Part shown: positions 15,841 to 24,764 of the stretch, one piece after another
How the letters are laid out: each line of letters begins with the position of its first letter
Position numbering within the stretch: position 1 is the first letter of the stretch
Assembly (NCBI GenBank): GCA_019416455.1
Contig: DXXG01000028.1
Span: 62,001-126,000, forward strand
Length of the DNA: 64,000 nt
From: Clostridiales bacterium
GTDB lineage: Bacteria; Bacillota; Clostridia; Oscillospirales; Acutalibacteraceae
Direction: 5' to 3'
Position numbers and translations under genes: made by a program
The notes under the pieces: generated by a model
What the model was told of the DNA's origin: nothing
Database searches by the model: none
The model's input: only the letters and a program-made list of their open reading frames with translations

Positions 15841-17235
15841 TTAGAACTCTGCCACACCAGTAGTTCTGGGGAAAGGCAGAACGTCCCGGATGTTGGCGAT
15901 GCCAGTGAGATACATCACTAAGCGCTCGAAACCGATACCGAAACCGGCATGCTTGTTGCCGCCGAAACGACGCAGGTCCAGATACCACCAGTAATCCTCT
16001 TCGTTGAGGCCCAGTTCCCGGATGCGCTGGAGCAGCACGTCATACCGCTCTTCACGCTGGCTGGCGCCTACCAGCTCTCCGATACCGGGGACCAGCAGGT
16101 CAGTAGCGGCAACGGTCTTGCCGTCGTCGTTGAGCCGCATATAGAAGGCTTTGATCTCCTTGGGATAATCGGTAACGAACACGGGCTTGCCGAAATGCTT
16201 TTCCGTCAGGAACTTCTCATGCTCGGTCTGCAAATCGCAGCCCCAAGAAACCTTGTATTCAAACTCGTCGTTGTGGGGCTCCAGGATCTTCACCGCATCG
16301 GTGTAGCTGACCCGGACAAAGTCGGAATCTGCCACGTGACGCAGCCGATCCAACAGGCCCTTATCCACGAACTGGTTGCAGAACTCCATGTCCTGAGGGC
16401 AAGCCTCCAACACGTAGTTGATCACATACTTGATAGCGGCTTCGATCACGTCCATGTCGTCGGTCAGATCGGCAAAAGCCATTTCCGGCTCGATCATCCA
16501 GAACTCAGCGGCATGGCGCTGGGTGTAGGAACGCTCAGCGCGGAAAGTGGGGCCGAAGGTGTACACCTTTCCGAAGGCCATGGCCATGCATTCTGCCTCC
16601 AGCTGACCGGACACTGTCAAGGATGTAGGCTTCTGGAAGAAGTCTTCCTTAAAGTTCACCTTGCCGTCCTCATCGTGAGGCAGGTTCTCCATGTCCAGAG
16701 TGGTCACCTGGAACATCTCCCCCGCTCCCTCGCAGTCGCTGCCGGTAATGATGGGAGTATGGGCATAAACGAAACCGTTCTCCTGGAAGAACTTATGGAT
16801 GCCGAAAGCAGCCGCGGAACGCACCCGGAAGGCGGCACTGTACAGGTTGGTACGGGGCCGCAGGTGAGCGATGGTCCGCAGGAACTCCACGGTATGACGC
16901 TTTTTCTGCAAAGGATACTCCGGAGAGGACGGTCCCTCCACCACGATCTCCTGGGCGTGGATCTCAAAAGGCTGCTTGGCCTCAGGAGTAGCCAGCAGTG
17001 TGCCGGTAACCCGAAGGGCAGCGCCTACGTTCTGAGAGGCGATCTCTTTGAAATTCTCGATCTTCCCATCCTCGAACACCACCTGCACGCCCTTGAAGGA
17101 TGTGCCGTCGTTCAAGTCGATGAAGCCCAGTGTTTTGGAGTCGCGGATGGATCGGGCCCAGCCGCATACGGTAACGGTTTTTCCCTCGTAGGAGGAAAGG
17201 TCCTTGTAAAAGGACGCCACTTCTTCTCGTTTCAT
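15841..17235 (-). CDS. asnS: Asparaginyl-tRNA synthetase
   Basis: A class IIb aminoacyl-tRNA synthetase, 464 residues, the normal length. An N-terminal OB-fold anticodon-binding domain (about 1-110, with [19 protein letters not shown]) precedes the catalytic core. The core shows motif 2 region [24 protein letters not shown] and motif 3 [13 protein letters not shown]. An insert with [14 protein letters not shown] is typical of AsnRS against AspRS. It is monocistronic, with a promoter at 17299-17327. The ATG is preceded by a small hairpin that separates it from AAGGAGGG. I looked for a T-box leader and found none in the roughly 55-base leader. Confidence 0.97.
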   Translation of the reverse strand: MKREEVASFYKDLSSYEGKTVTVCGWARSIRDSKTLGFIDLNDGTSFKGVQVVFEDGKIENFKEIASQNVGAALRVTGTLLATPEAKQPFEIHAQEIVVEGPSSPEYPLQKKRHTVEFLRTIAHLRPRTNLYSAAFRVRSAAAFGIHKFFQENGFVYAHTPIITGSDCEGAGEMFQVTTLDMENLPHDEDGKVNFKEDFFQKPTSLTVSGQLEAECMAMAFGKVYTFGPTFRAERSYTQRHAAEFWMIEPEMAFADLTDDMDVIEAAIKYVINYVLEACPQDMEFCNQFVDKGLLDRLRHVADSDFVRVSYTDAVKILEPHNDEFEYKVSWGCDLQTEHEKFLTEKHFGKPVFVTDYPKEIKAFYMRLNDDGKTVAATDLLVPGIGELVGASQREERYDVLLQRIRELGLNEEDYWWYLDLRRFGGNKHAGFGIGFERLVMYLTGIANIRDVLPFPRTTGVAEF

Positions 17236-17244
17236 ATTCTGTCA

Positions 17245-17270
17245 CAGCCCGGAAAGGCTGCTCCCTCCTT
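17245..17270 (-). promoter_or_regulatory. asnS ribosome binding site held away from the start by a hairpin
   Basis: On the minus strand AAGGAGGG (17263-17270) is followed by a hairpin, CAGCC/GGCTG arms (17245-17249 and 17256-17260) with a 6-base loop, then nine bases to the ATG at 17235. Linear spacing is about 27 bases; with the hairpin folded it becomes about 11. No other site close to the ATG is seen. Confidence 0.5.
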
Positions 17271-17298
17271 CTTTTACCAGAATTTCAAATACCTCTTA

Positions 17299-17327
17299 AT
17301 CATACCCCAGTCGGATGCTTCTGACAA
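17299..17327 (-). promoter_or_regulatory. Promoter of asnS
   Basis: On the minus strand, TTGTCA, a 17-base spacer and TATGAT. Confidence 0.7.
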
Positions 17328-17340
17328 GGGGAAACTATGA

Positions 17341-17376
17341 AAAAAACGCTGAATTCAAAGAATTCAGCGTTTTTTA
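17341..17376 (-). terminator. Terminator after tRNA-Ser(GGA)
   Basis: AAAACGCTGAATTC and GAATTCAGCGTTTT form a 14-bp stem with a 4-base loop and T runs on both sides, beginning one base after the tRNA 3' CCA. On the minus strand it lies just before the asnS promoter region. Confidence 0.93.
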
Positions 17377-17462
17377 TGGCGGAGAGGATGCGACTCGAAC
17401 GCACAATGCCTTGCGGCACACCACATTTCCAATGTGGCTCCTTACCATTAGAATACCTCTCC
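17377..17462 (-). tRNA. tRNA-Ser (anticodon GGA)
   Basis: An 86-base class II tRNA. The acceptor stem is GGAGAGG/CCTCTCC, the discriminator is G and 3' CCA is encoded. The anticodon arm CCACA-TTGGAAA-TGTGG gives anticodon GGA (codons UCC/UCU). The long variable arm is TGCCGCAAGGCA, and the T-loop TTCGAGT is closed by TGCG/CGCA. Confidence 0.95.
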
Positions 17463-17477
17463 GTGTGGCGCTTGATT

Positions 17478-17506
17478 ATTATAGCCCATATGATTGGAAA
17501 AATCAA
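17478..17506 (-). promoter_or_regulatory. Promoter of tRNA-Ser(GGA)
   Basis: On the minus strand, TTGATT, a 17-base spacer and TATAAT, 16 bases before the tRNA. Confidence 0.85.
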
Positions 17507-17512
17507 GAGGAA

Positions 17513-17540
17513 AATGAAAGTTTTTTAAAAAATTTTTTCT
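17513..17540 (-). promoter_or_regulatory. A/T tract, probable UP element of the tRNA promoter
   Basis: Phased A and T runs lie directly upstream of the tRNA-Ser -35 box, where the alpha-subunit UP element is expected. The assignment is by position and composition. The rest of 17541-17647 shows no other feature. Confidence 0.45.
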
Positions 17541-17647
17541 CCCCCCTTTTTTGCCCCATTTTTCCCTGGTTTTGAGCCAAGATAACTCATTTTGGAAAAG
17601 TTTGGGTTAATTTTTAGGACAAATCGTGTTAAAAATGGAAATCTTAT

Positions 17648-17676
17648 TTGATTGAAGCTGGGGCTTTTGGTATAAT
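17648..17676 (+). promoter_or_regulatory. Promoter of ppx-ppk1
   Basis: TTGATT, a 17-base spacer and TATAAT, 35 bases before the TTG start of ppx. Confidence 0.75.
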
Positions 17677-17711
17677 GAAACAAAACTCTTTCTTTATAGG
17701 AGGGATCCCCC

Positions 17712-19259
17712 TTGAATAAGAAAAGCGCTGCCCGCGCCGCCGCTGTCATCGAGATCGGCTCCAACAATGTGCGGATGCGGGTCTCTCAGTGGACCAAGGG
17801 AAACGTAGTCACTCTGGACCGGCTGGAATATCCGGTCAGTTTGGGGCACGACGTGTTTTCCAGCGGCGATATCAGCTTTGACAGTTTACGGGAACTTTCC
17901 AGCGTACTGTCGAAATTCACAGCGGCCCTGCGCTCTTATAATATTGAGAAGCCCAAGGTCATCTCCTGCACCGCTCTGCGGGAAGCCAAGAACCGTGCTC
18001 TGGTAGTGGACCAGCTGAAGGTACGCAATGGTCTGGATGTTACGGTATTGGAGGACAGCCAGGAAAAAGCTTACATCTATAAAGAGGTGATCCAGCGGCT
18101 GGACGCTGCCCAGCTCCAGCAGGGTAACACGATGATTGCCTACGTGGGTTCCGGCAGTATCGGCGTGGCTGTCTACGACGGCCAGAAGGTGGTCTATTCC
18201 CAGAACATCTCCATGGGCGCCCTGAAGCTCCATGACGCCCTCCACAGGCTCCACCAGGAAGCCGATGATTTCTATTATATTATCGAGGAATATCTGGACA
18301 CGATCTTCAACCGGATCGCCATTTCCAAGTTTCAAGTGAAGAACTTGATCCTGACCGGTTCCCAGCTGGAACTGGTGGCCCAGCTCTGCGAAGCCAAGAA
18401 GGCAGGCATCCCCTATCAGATCAGTGTAAAAAAACTTTCTTCCCTTTATCAGTCTATTCGGTCCGCTACCGCGGAAAGTATCGCCAACAGGTTCGGCATC
18501 ACAGAGGAACGGGCGGCCCTGCTGTACACGTCTCTGTCCATCTATACTGGACTTCTCCGCTTCTGCCCTCAGGCGGAAAATGTTATTTCCCCTCCCGTGG
18601 ACATTTCCGAGGCATTTTTACGGTATCAGCTGGTTCCTAAGGCAGAAGGAGACCTTACTGCTTATCTGCGGGAAAGTGCTCTCGCCTGCGCCGAGACAAC
18701 TGCCCGAGGTTTTGGATGCAATCTGGAACATTCCGCCTATACCGGGCAGATCGCCTGCCAGATCTTCGACAAGCTGAAGAAGATCCATGGACTGGACAGC
18801 TCCAAACGATTGATTTTAGAGCTGGCTTCCACTCTGCACAGCTGCGGCAGCTTCGTGAATGTGCGGCAGCACAGTCAGTGCACCTTTGATCTTATTAAAG
18901 GTATGGATATTTTTGGCCTGCGGCAGAGCGAAGTCCTGGAAACGGCCTTCGTTGCAGGCAGTGTGGCCAACGATCTGGCCTCAGAAGAAAACCGAGATTT
19001 TGCTTGGCTCTCCACAGAGGAGCGGATCATCATCTCCAAGCTGGCCGCTATTTTCCGGCTTGCCAACGCCTTGGACAAGTCTCACCGCCACAAGCTGCGG
19101 GATCTGAAGATCCATTTGGAGGATGACCAGGTTCTGTTCAAGGCAAAGGCCTCGGACAACACGCTGCTGGAACGGTGGGCGTTCAGAGAATCGGCCCAGT
19201 TTTTCACGGAAGTGTTCGGACTCTCCCCCGAGCTTTCCATTAAATTCGATTTGATATGA
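17712..19259 (+). CDS. ppx: Exopolyphosphatase of the Ppx/GppA family
   Basis: A 515-residue cytosolic phosphatase of the actin-like ASKHA fold. The N-terminal IEIGSNNVRMRV is the phosphate-1 loop, and IAYVGSGSIGVAVYDG is the phosphate-2 loop. NLILTGSQLELVAQL completes the fold. From about residue 330 an HD-like helical domain follows (LELASTLHSCGSFVNVRQHSQ), as in long Ppx proteins. Polyphosphate or pppGpp is the expected substrate. It is followed ten bases later by ppk1, so synthesis and breakdown of polyphosphate are co-transcribed. The start codon is TTG, eight bases after AGGAGGG. Confidence 0.9.
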   Translation: MNKKSAARAAAVIEIGSNNVRMRVSQWTKGNVVTLDRLEYPVSLGHDVFSSGDISFDSLRELSSVLSKFTAALRSYNIEKPKVISCTALREAKNRALVVDQLKVRNGLDVTVLEDSQEKAYIYKEVIQRLDAAQLQQGNTMIAYVGSGSIGVAVYDGQKVVYSQNISMGALKLHDALHRLHQEADDFYYIIEEYLDTIFNRIAISKFQVKNLILTGSQLELVAQLCEAKKAGIPYQISVKKLSSLYQSIRSATAESIANRFGITEERAALLYTSLSIYTGLLRFCPQAENVISPPVDISEAFLRYQLVPKAEGDLTAYLRESALACAETTARGFGCNLEHSAYTGQIACQIFDKLKKIHGLDSSKRLILELASTLHSCGSFVNVRQHSQCTFDLIKGMDIFGLRQSEVLETAFVAGSVANDLASEENRDFAWLSTEERIIISKLAAIFRLANALDKSHRHKLRDLKIHLEDDQVLFKAKASDNTLLERWAFRESAQFFTEVFGLSPELSIKFDLI

Positions 19260-19269
19260 GGTGGTCATC

Positions 19270-21396
19270 ATGGTGGAAAAAAAGATGCCCTATTATAACC
19301 GGGAACTGAGCTGGATGGACTTTAACGCCCGGGTGCTGGAGGAAGCCACGAAAAAAGAAAATCCCTTAATGGAAAGGCTTCGTTTCCTTGCCATTACCGG
19401 TTCCAACCTGGACGAGTTTTTCATGGTGCGTGTGGCAGGTGTCAAGGATCAAGTAAACGCTAACTACAAGCAGAAAGGCAACACCTTTGACCTGACGCCT
19501 CAGGAGCTGCTTCCTCTGCTGGAAGAAAAGACCCATCGCTTTATGGAAAAGCAGTATTCCTGCCTGCACAGATCCATTGTTCCCGCTTTGGAAAAACAGA
19601 AGATCCGTTTCCTTTCCGTGGAAGAAATGACCGACGAGCAGAAACAATACTTATCTAAGTATTTTCAAAAGGTGCTTTTCCCCGTGCTTACCCCCCTGGC
19701 GGTAGACGGAAGCCGGCCTTTCCCCCTTTTGGCCAACAAGACTTTGAATATCGCCGTCTGCCTGAAAAGCAAAGAGCACCATAAAGAGGAGAAAGTATTC
19801 GCCATCGTTCAGGTTCCCTCCATCCTTCCCCGGTTCTTGGAGCTGCCCGCAGAAGAAGGGCGGCAGTTCACTCTGCTGGAGGATGTGATCATCCACAACT
19901 TGGCCGATCTGTTCGAGCTTCACGACATCGTGGCGGCTTGCCCCTTCCGGGTGACCCGCAACTCTGATTTGGAGATCGATGAGGAAGCTGAGGACTTTAT
20001 GAGCGAAGTGAAAAAGTCCATCAAACGCCGGAAGCGGGGCCGTCCCGTGCGTCTGGAACTGCTTACCAAGTGCAGTTCTGACATCAAGGCGTTCCTTATC
20101 GAAATGCTAAAGATCAAAAAGACGGAAATCTACGAGGTGCCCGGCCCCCTGGATCTCACCTTCCTCTCCAAATTCGCTGGGCTTTCCGGGTTTGAGTCTT
20201 TGTGCTTCTCCCCCATCCGCCCGGTGAATCCTCCTGCGGATTTCTGGGGCTGCACTGATATTTTCGAAGCCATCCGGGAAAAGGACAGACTGGTACATCA
20301 TCCCTATGAGAGCTTTGACTGGGTGGTACGGTTCATCGAGCAGGCTGCCGAGGACGAGCATGTTCTCGCCATCAAACAGACGCTGTACCGTGTCAGCGGC
20401 AACTCCCCCATCATCGCCGCGCTGATCAAAGCGGCGGAAAACGGCAAACAGGTCACCGTGTTGGTGGAACTGAAAGCACGTTTCGACGAAGAGAACAATA
20501 TTAACTGGGCCAACAAGCTGGAAAAGGCAGGTTGCCACGTGATTTATGGTCTCCACGGCTTAAAGACCCACTGCAAGATCGCCTTAGTGGTGCGGCAGGA
20601 AGAGGACGGTATCCGCCGGTATCTCCACCTCGGCACGGGCAACTACAATGATTCTACCGCTAAGATCTACACGGATCTTGGTTTGTTCACCTGCAAGAGC
20701 CAGTACGGTTCCGACGCCTCCTCCCTGTTCAACGTGATTACCGGCTATTCCCGGCCCCCGGAGTACCGCCACTTTGTGGTGGCTCCCCATGGGATGCGCA
20801 CCTTCTTCTGCCGGATGATCCGCAACGAGACGGAAAACGCCAAAAAGGGACTTCCCAGCGGCATCACCGCCAAGGTAAACTCCCTGGTGGATCCGGAGAT
20901 CATCTCTCTGCTGTACGAGGCCTCTCAGGCTGGCGTGCCCATCAAGCTGGTGGTGCGGGGCATCTGCTGCCTGATCCCTGGTCTGGAAGGCATCAGCGAA
21001 AACATCACTGTCATCAGCATTGTGGGACAGCTTTTGGAGCATAGCCGTATCTTCCAGTTTGAGAACGGCGGTAATCCCAAGATCTACATGGGCAGCGCCG
21101 ACTGGATGCCTCGTAACCTGGACCGCCGCATCGAGTTGGTGTTCCCCATTGAGGACGAGGACCTGAAGCAGCGGGCGTTCGAGGTGCTGGACATTCTGCT
21201 CAGCGACAACACCAACGCACGGGTCATGCATCCCGACACCAGTTATCAGCATGTGAATCGTCGTGGGAAAGCGGCATGCAGCAGTCAGCTCACCTTCTAC
21301 CGCATCGCTCAAGAGCGTTTGAAGGCAAAACAGGAAGTGGAAAAGGACAGCCCCCTGATCCCCATCCACTCCGCGGAAGAGGCCGGAAAGGCTTGA
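19270..21396 (+). CDS. ppk1: Polyphosphate kinase 1
   Basis: A 708-residue enzyme that polymerises ATP gamma-phosphate into polyphosphate and runs in reverse. Four-domain layout: N-terminal YYNRELSWMDFNARVLEEA, the head domain, then two phospholipase-D-like catalytic domains. The autophosphorylated His lies in LKTHCKIALVV with the following HLGTGNYND; MGSADWMPRNLDRRIELVFPI is the second active-site segment. The start is ATG 19270 with GAGGTGG upstream; a GTG nine bases earlier overlaps that site. The TGA stop lies inside the -35 box of the next promoter. Confidence 0.96.
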   Translation: MVEKKMPYYNRELSWMDFNARVLEEATKKENPLMERLRFLAITGSNLDEFFMVRVAGVKDQVNANYKQKGNTFDLTPQELLPLLEEKTHRFMEKQYSCLHRSIVPALEKQKIRFLSVEEMTDEQKQYLSKYFQKVLFPVLTPLAVDGSRPFPLLANKTLNIAVCLKSKEHHKEEKVFAIVQVPSILPRFLELPAEEGRQFTLLEDVIIHNLADLFELHDIVAACPFRVTRNSDLEIDEEAEDFMSEVKKSIKRRKRGRPVRLELLTKCSSDIKAFLIEMLKIKKTEIYEVPGPLDLTFLSKFAGLSGFESLCFSPIRPVNPPADFWGCTDIFEAIREKDRLVHHPYESFDWVVRFIEQAAEDEHVLAIKQTLYRVSGNSPIIAALIKAAENGKQVTVLVELKARFDEENNINWANKLEKAGCHVIYGLHGLKTHCKIALVVRQEEDGIRRYLHLGTGNYNDSTAKIYTDLGLFTCKSQYGSDASSLFNVITGYSRPPEYRHFVVAPHGMRTFFCRMIRNETENAKKGLPSGITAKVNSLVDPEIISLLYEASQAGVPIKLVVRGICCLIPGLEGISENITVISIVGQLLEHSRIFQFENGGNPKIYMGSADWMPRNLDRRIELVFPIEDEDLKQRAFEVLDILLSDNTNARVMHPDTSYQHVNRRGKAACSSQLTFYRIAQERLKAKQEVEKDSPLIPIHSAEEAGKA

Positions 21397-21420
21397 CACT
21401 TATAAAAACTCTGTTACAAT
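21393..21420 (+). promoter_or_regulatory. Promoter of pfk, overlapping the ppk1 stop codon
   Basis: TTGACA (21393-21398), a 16-base spacer and TACAAT (21415-21420). A second possible promoter, TTACAA, 17 bases, TATACT (21437-21442), is nested downstream. The palindrome at 21415-21438 covers both -10 regions. Confidence 0.75.
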
Positions 21421-21438
21421 GAAACTATATTCATTGTA
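21415..21438 (+). promoter_or_regulatory. 24-bp palindromic operator in the pfk promoter
   Basis: TACAATGAA-actata-TTCATTGTA, perfect 9-bp arms, sitting exactly on the -10 region of the first promoter. It is likely a repressor site controlling glycolytic flux; the regulator is not in this window as far as I can tell. Confidence 0.65.
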
Positions 21439-21499
21439 TACTGCAAGTAGTTTCAACATCGGGGACAGAGTAGAATTCTTTCAGAGAGGATGATACAAT

Positions 21500-22576
21500 G
21501 TGAAAAGAGTGGGTATTCTCACCAGCGGCGGCGACTGCCAAGGCTTGAACGCAGCCATTCGAGGAGTTGCGAAAGGACTCTATCAGGAGTTCGGTAAAGA
21601 CGTGGAGATCTACGGCATCAAAGACGGCTACAAGGGATTGATCTTCGGGGAATACAAGAAGATGTCTCCGGAGGACTTCTCCGGGATTCTCACCTTGGGC
21701 GGCACTTTGCTGGGCACCTCCCGTCAGCCCTTCAAAACCATTCGGGTCATCGACGAGAACAGTGTGGATAAGGTCAAGTCCATGAAGGAAAACTACAAAA
21801 AGATGAAGTTGGACTGCCTAGTGATCTTGGGCGGCAACGGCACTCAGAAAACCGCTAATCTCCTCAGCGGAGAGGGGCTGAATGTGATTCACCTGCCCAA
21901 GACTATCGATAACGACATCTGGGGCACAGACATCACTTTCGGCTTCCACAGCGCGGTAGAGATCGCCACCAACGTCATCGACTGCATCCACACCACCGCT
22001 ACCTCCCACGGCCGGATCTTTATCGTGGAAGTAATGGGACACAAGGTGGGCTGGCTGACCCTTTCCGCCGGTATTGCCGGCGGCGCTGACGTGATCCTTC
22101 TGCCGGAAATTCCTTACGACATCAACAAGATTGCCAAGACTCTGAACAACCGTATCGACAGCGGCAAGAAGTTCTCTATCTTGGCGGTGGCCGAGGGCGC
22201 CATTTCCAAGGAAGAAGCGGCTCTCTCCAAGAAGGAATTCAAAAAGGCTCGGGCCGATTTCAAGCATCCCTCTATCGTGTACCGCATTGCGGAGGAGCTT
22301 TCCGAAAAGATCGACAACGAGATCCGAGTCTGTGTGCCTGGTCACTTCCAGAGAGGCGGCAGCCCCTGCGCTTACGATCGTGTCCTCTGCACACAGTTGG
22401 GCGCTACCGCCGCGCGTTTCATCAAGGAAAAGACTTTCGGCGTCATGGTGGGCGTTGTCAACGGACAGTGTGTGCCCGTCCCCCTGAAAGATGTGGCTGG
22501 CAAGTTGAAGTCTGTTCCTGTGGACTGCGATGAGATCAAGGCCGCCCGTCAGATCGGCATCAGCTTTGGTGACTGA
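21500..22576 (+). CDS. 6-phosphofructokinase (group III-like)
   Basis: A 358-residue phosphofructokinase. The N-terminal LTSGGDCQGLNAAIRG binds the nucleotide. GGNGT (residues 111-115) has Gly at the position that favours ATP over pyrophosphate, with Asn replacing the usual Asp before it. PKTIDNDI (133-140) carries the catalytic Asp, with Lys where classical PfkA has Gly. EVMGHKVGW and CVPGHFQRGGSP bind fructose 6-phosphate. The Gly/Lys pair is typical of group III enzymes. Donor preference needs assay. The start is GTG 21500, overlapped by an ATG-TGA at 21498-21503. Confidence 0.92.
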   Translation: MKRVGILTSGGDCQGLNAAIRGVAKGLYQEFGKDVEIYGIKDGYKGLIFGEYKKMSPEDFSGILTLGGTLLGTSRQPFKTIRVIDENSVDKVKSMKENYKKMKLDCLVILGGNGTQKTANLLSGEGLNVIHLPKTIDNDIWGTDITFGFHSAVEIATNVIDCIHTTATSHGRIFIVEVMGHKVGWLTLSAGIAGGADVILLPEIPYDINKIAKTLNNRIDSGKKFSILAVAEGAISKEEAALSKKEFKKARADFKHPSIVYRIAEELSEKIDNEIRVCVPGHFQRGGSPCAYDRVLCTQLGATAARFIKEKTFGVMVGVVNGQCVPVPLKDVAGKLKSVPVDCDEIKAARQIGISFGD

Positions 22577-22605
22577 CCCGCTCGCAAAGAAATTTAAGAA
22601 GGCAT

Positions 22606-22631
22606 ACCCGGCAGGTCTTTTCCCGCCGGGT
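22606..22631 (+). other. Weak hairpin after pfk
   Basis: ACCCGGC and GCCGGGT pair around a 12-base loop, but no proper T tract follows. It may partly terminate the pfk transcript or only act as a processing site, leaving read-through into the downstream isomerase-pepT genes, for which I see no separate promoter. Confidence 0.35.
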
Positions 22632-22666
22632 TCTGCTATTGCTTAAAAACGAGAGGTGTATCTTAA

Positions 22667-23539
22667 ATGAAGTTTTCTGTCAGTCTTTACAGTTTTTACA
22701 GTGCCATTCAAAAGGGAGAAATGACTCCCCTGGACTGTGTCCGCAAAGCCGCTGAACTGGGCTTCGACGCGGTAGAAGCCGTTGATTTTGTCAATTTCCA
22801 GGGTGATCCGGAAGAGCGGAAAGCCAAAGCTCTGGAACTAAAACAAGTGGCCCATGAATGCGGTCTGTCCATCTCCTCCCTTGCCATCGGGGCCGATTTC
22901 CTCAACGGCAGTGACGGAGATACCCAAAAAGAGATCCAGCGGGTGAAAGAGTACGTGGATCTTGCCGCGCTGATGGGTGCTCCTCGGATGCGTCACGACA
23001 TCACCCAAGGATACAAGGGTGAACGCTATCAGAGCTACGAGAGTTTGATTCCCGTTTTGGCGGAAGCCGTGCGGGATGTGGCTGACTACGCCGCCCAAAA
23101 AGGTGTGCTCACCATGACGGAGAACCACGGATTCTTTTCCCAGGATTCCCAGCGGGTAGAAAAGCTCTACACTGCGGTGAATCATCCCAATTTCGGGCTT
23201 TTGTGCGACATGGGGAATTTCCTCTGCGCCGACGAGGACCCTGCTTTGGCTGTGGCCAGAGTGGCTCCCTACACTCGGTATGTCCACGCGAAAGATTTTA
23301 TCCGCAAGAGCTTTAACAGCGACGATCCCGGCGAAGGGGCTTTCCGTTCCCGGAGCGGCGATTTCCTCCGTGGGACCATCATCGGCCATGGATGCGTGCC
23401 GGTAAAACAGTGCCTTCACATCCTGAAAGCCGCTGGTTTCGACGGCACGGTCTCCATTGAGTTTGAGGGTTTGGAACCCTCCGTGGATGCCGTTCGTATT
23501 GGTCTTGCCAATTTGAAAAAGTATTGGAGTGAATTGTAA
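22667..23539 (+). CDS. Sugar phosphate isomerase/epimerase (TIM barrel)
   Basis: A 290-residue xylose-isomerase-like TIM-barrel protein. The start MKFSVSLYSFYSAIQKG, the strand LTMTENHGF (metal Glu), GLLCDMGNFL (Asp), RYVHAKDF (His/Lys) and VSIEFEGLEP (final Glu) are the family's metal-site positions. It ends one base into the pepT start (TAATG), so translation is coupled. Together with the oxidoreductase at 24765 it forms a catabolic pair like the one at 4023-5958. The substrate is unassigned. Confidence 0.85.
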   Translation: MKFSVSLYSFYSAIQKGEMTPLDCVRKAAELGFDAVEAVDFVNFQGDPEERKAKALELKQVAHECGLSISSLAIGADFLNGSDGDTQKEIQRVKEYVDLAALMGAPRMRHDITQGYKGERYQSYESLIPVLAEAVRDVADYAAQKGVLTMTENHGFFSQDSQRVEKLYTAVNHPNFGLLCDMGNFLCADEDPALAVARVAPYTRYVHAKDFIRKSFNSDDPGEGAFRSRSGDFLRGTIIGHGCVPVKQCLHILKAAGFDGTVSIEFEGLEPSVDAVRIGLANLKKYWSEL

Positions 23540-24747
23540 TGTCCGTAAAGGAAGTTTTTTTAGACCTTGTTTCCTATGATACCGGTTCTGATGAGACTAC
23601 CGGCACCGTCCCCAGCACTCCCGGTCAAAAGGTCTTGGGTGCTCACATTGTGGACCTGATGAAGAAAATGGGCATTGACGACGCCTATATGGACGAAATG
23701 GGCTATGTATACGGCACCATTCCCGCCACGGAACCCCGTGAGAGCACCGTGGGCTTTATCGCACATATGGACACGTATGGAGGCGTCAGCGGCAAAGACA
23801 TCAAGCCTCAGATCATCGAGAACTATGACGGGGGCGTGATCTCTCTGGGAAACAGCGGCCTGTCCCTTTCTCCTGAGGCTTTTCCCTCCATGAAAGACCA
23901 TGTGGGCAAGACTCTGATCACCACCGACGGCACCACACTTTTGGGCGGCGACGACAAAGCCGGCGTGGCAGAGATCCTCTGCGCTGCGGAAGAGATTCTG
24001 AAGGAGGGCAAGCCCCACGGCACCGTGAAGCTGGGCTTTACCCCTGATGAGGAGATAGGCCAGGGCGCCGACCATTTCGACGTGGAGGGCTTTGGCTGCG
24101 ATTACGCTTACACCGTAGACGGTGGCGAGTTAGGCGGCATGGACTACGAAAACTTCAATGCCGCCGCTGCCGTAGTGGAAGTGGAAGGAGTTTCCATCCA
24201 CACAGGCAGCGCCAAAAACAAGATGGTAAATTCCATGACCGTGGCAATGGAATACTGTGGGCTGCTTCCGAAGGAGCAAGTTCCGGAGCACACCGAAAAC
24301 TATGAGGGCTTTATCCATCTGGACTCTATCAAAGGCAATGTGGAGCATACTGTGATGCAGTTCCTCATCCGGGATCATGATAAAGAACTGTTCCAGCAAA
24401 AGAAGGAACTGATGGGCCAGGCGGCTTCCTACATCAACGTAAAGTATCCCACTGAGCCCCTCACTTTGACTGTGAAGGATACCTACGCCAATATGAAGGA
24501 GCAGATCCTGCCGAGAATGGAGATCATTGAAAACATGGAAAACGCCATGCGGGAAAACGGTGTGGAGCCTGTATCCCACCCTATCCGCGGCGGCACGGAT
24601 GGTGCCCGTCTCTCCTATATGGGTCTCCCCTGTCCCAATATCTGCACCGGCGGCGCCAACGCCCACGGCAAGATGGAGTATGTAGTCCTTGAGGATATGG
24701 AGAAGATCAAGGACATCATCAAAACTGCCATCTATAATGTGAAATGA
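23539..24747 (+). CDS. pepT: Peptidase T (tripeptide aminopeptidase)
   Basis: A 402-residue M20B metallopeptidase that removes the N-terminal residue of tripeptides in the cytosol. Metal and catalytic residues are all present: IAHMDTYG (His, Asp), LLGGDDKAG (bridging Asp), TPDEEIGQG (general base Glu and metal Glu), YTVDGG (Asp) and GANAHGKMEY (last His). The length is usual. It is overlapped by one base at its start with the isomerase gene and is followed 17 bases later by a dehydrogenase, an unusual setting for a peptidase. Confidence 0.95.
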   Translation: MSVKEVFLDLVSYDTGSDETTGTVPSTPGQKVLGAHIVDLMKKMGIDDAYMDEMGYVYGTIPATEPRESTVGFIAHMDTYGGVSGKDIKPQIIENYDGGVISLGNSGLSLSPEAFPSMKDHVGKTLITTDGTTLLGGDDKAGVAEILCAAEEILKEGKPHGTVKLGFTPDEEIGQGADHFDVEGFGCDYAYTVDGGELGGMDYENFNAAAAVVEVEGVSIHTGSAKNKMVNSMTVAMEYCGLLPKEQVPEHTENYEGFIHLDSIKGNVEHTVMQFLIRDHDKELFQQKKELMGQAASYINVKYPTEPLTLTVKDTYANMKEQILPRMEIIENMENAMRENGVEPVSHPIRGGTDGARLSYMGLPCPNICTGGANAHGKMEYVVLEDMEKIKDIIKTAIYNVK

Positions 24748-24764
24748 CGGAAAGGGACCTTACA

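Noticed and set aside
17236..17300. T-box leader before asnS
   Set aside because: No T-box sequence, specifier loop or antiterminator; the leader is only about 55 bases.
15949..17340. Long open frame of about 460 codons antisense to asnS
   Set aside because: It mirrors a certain housekeeping gene, has no ribosome site or domain, and its His/Val-rich composition is typical of the reverse strand of GC-biased codons.
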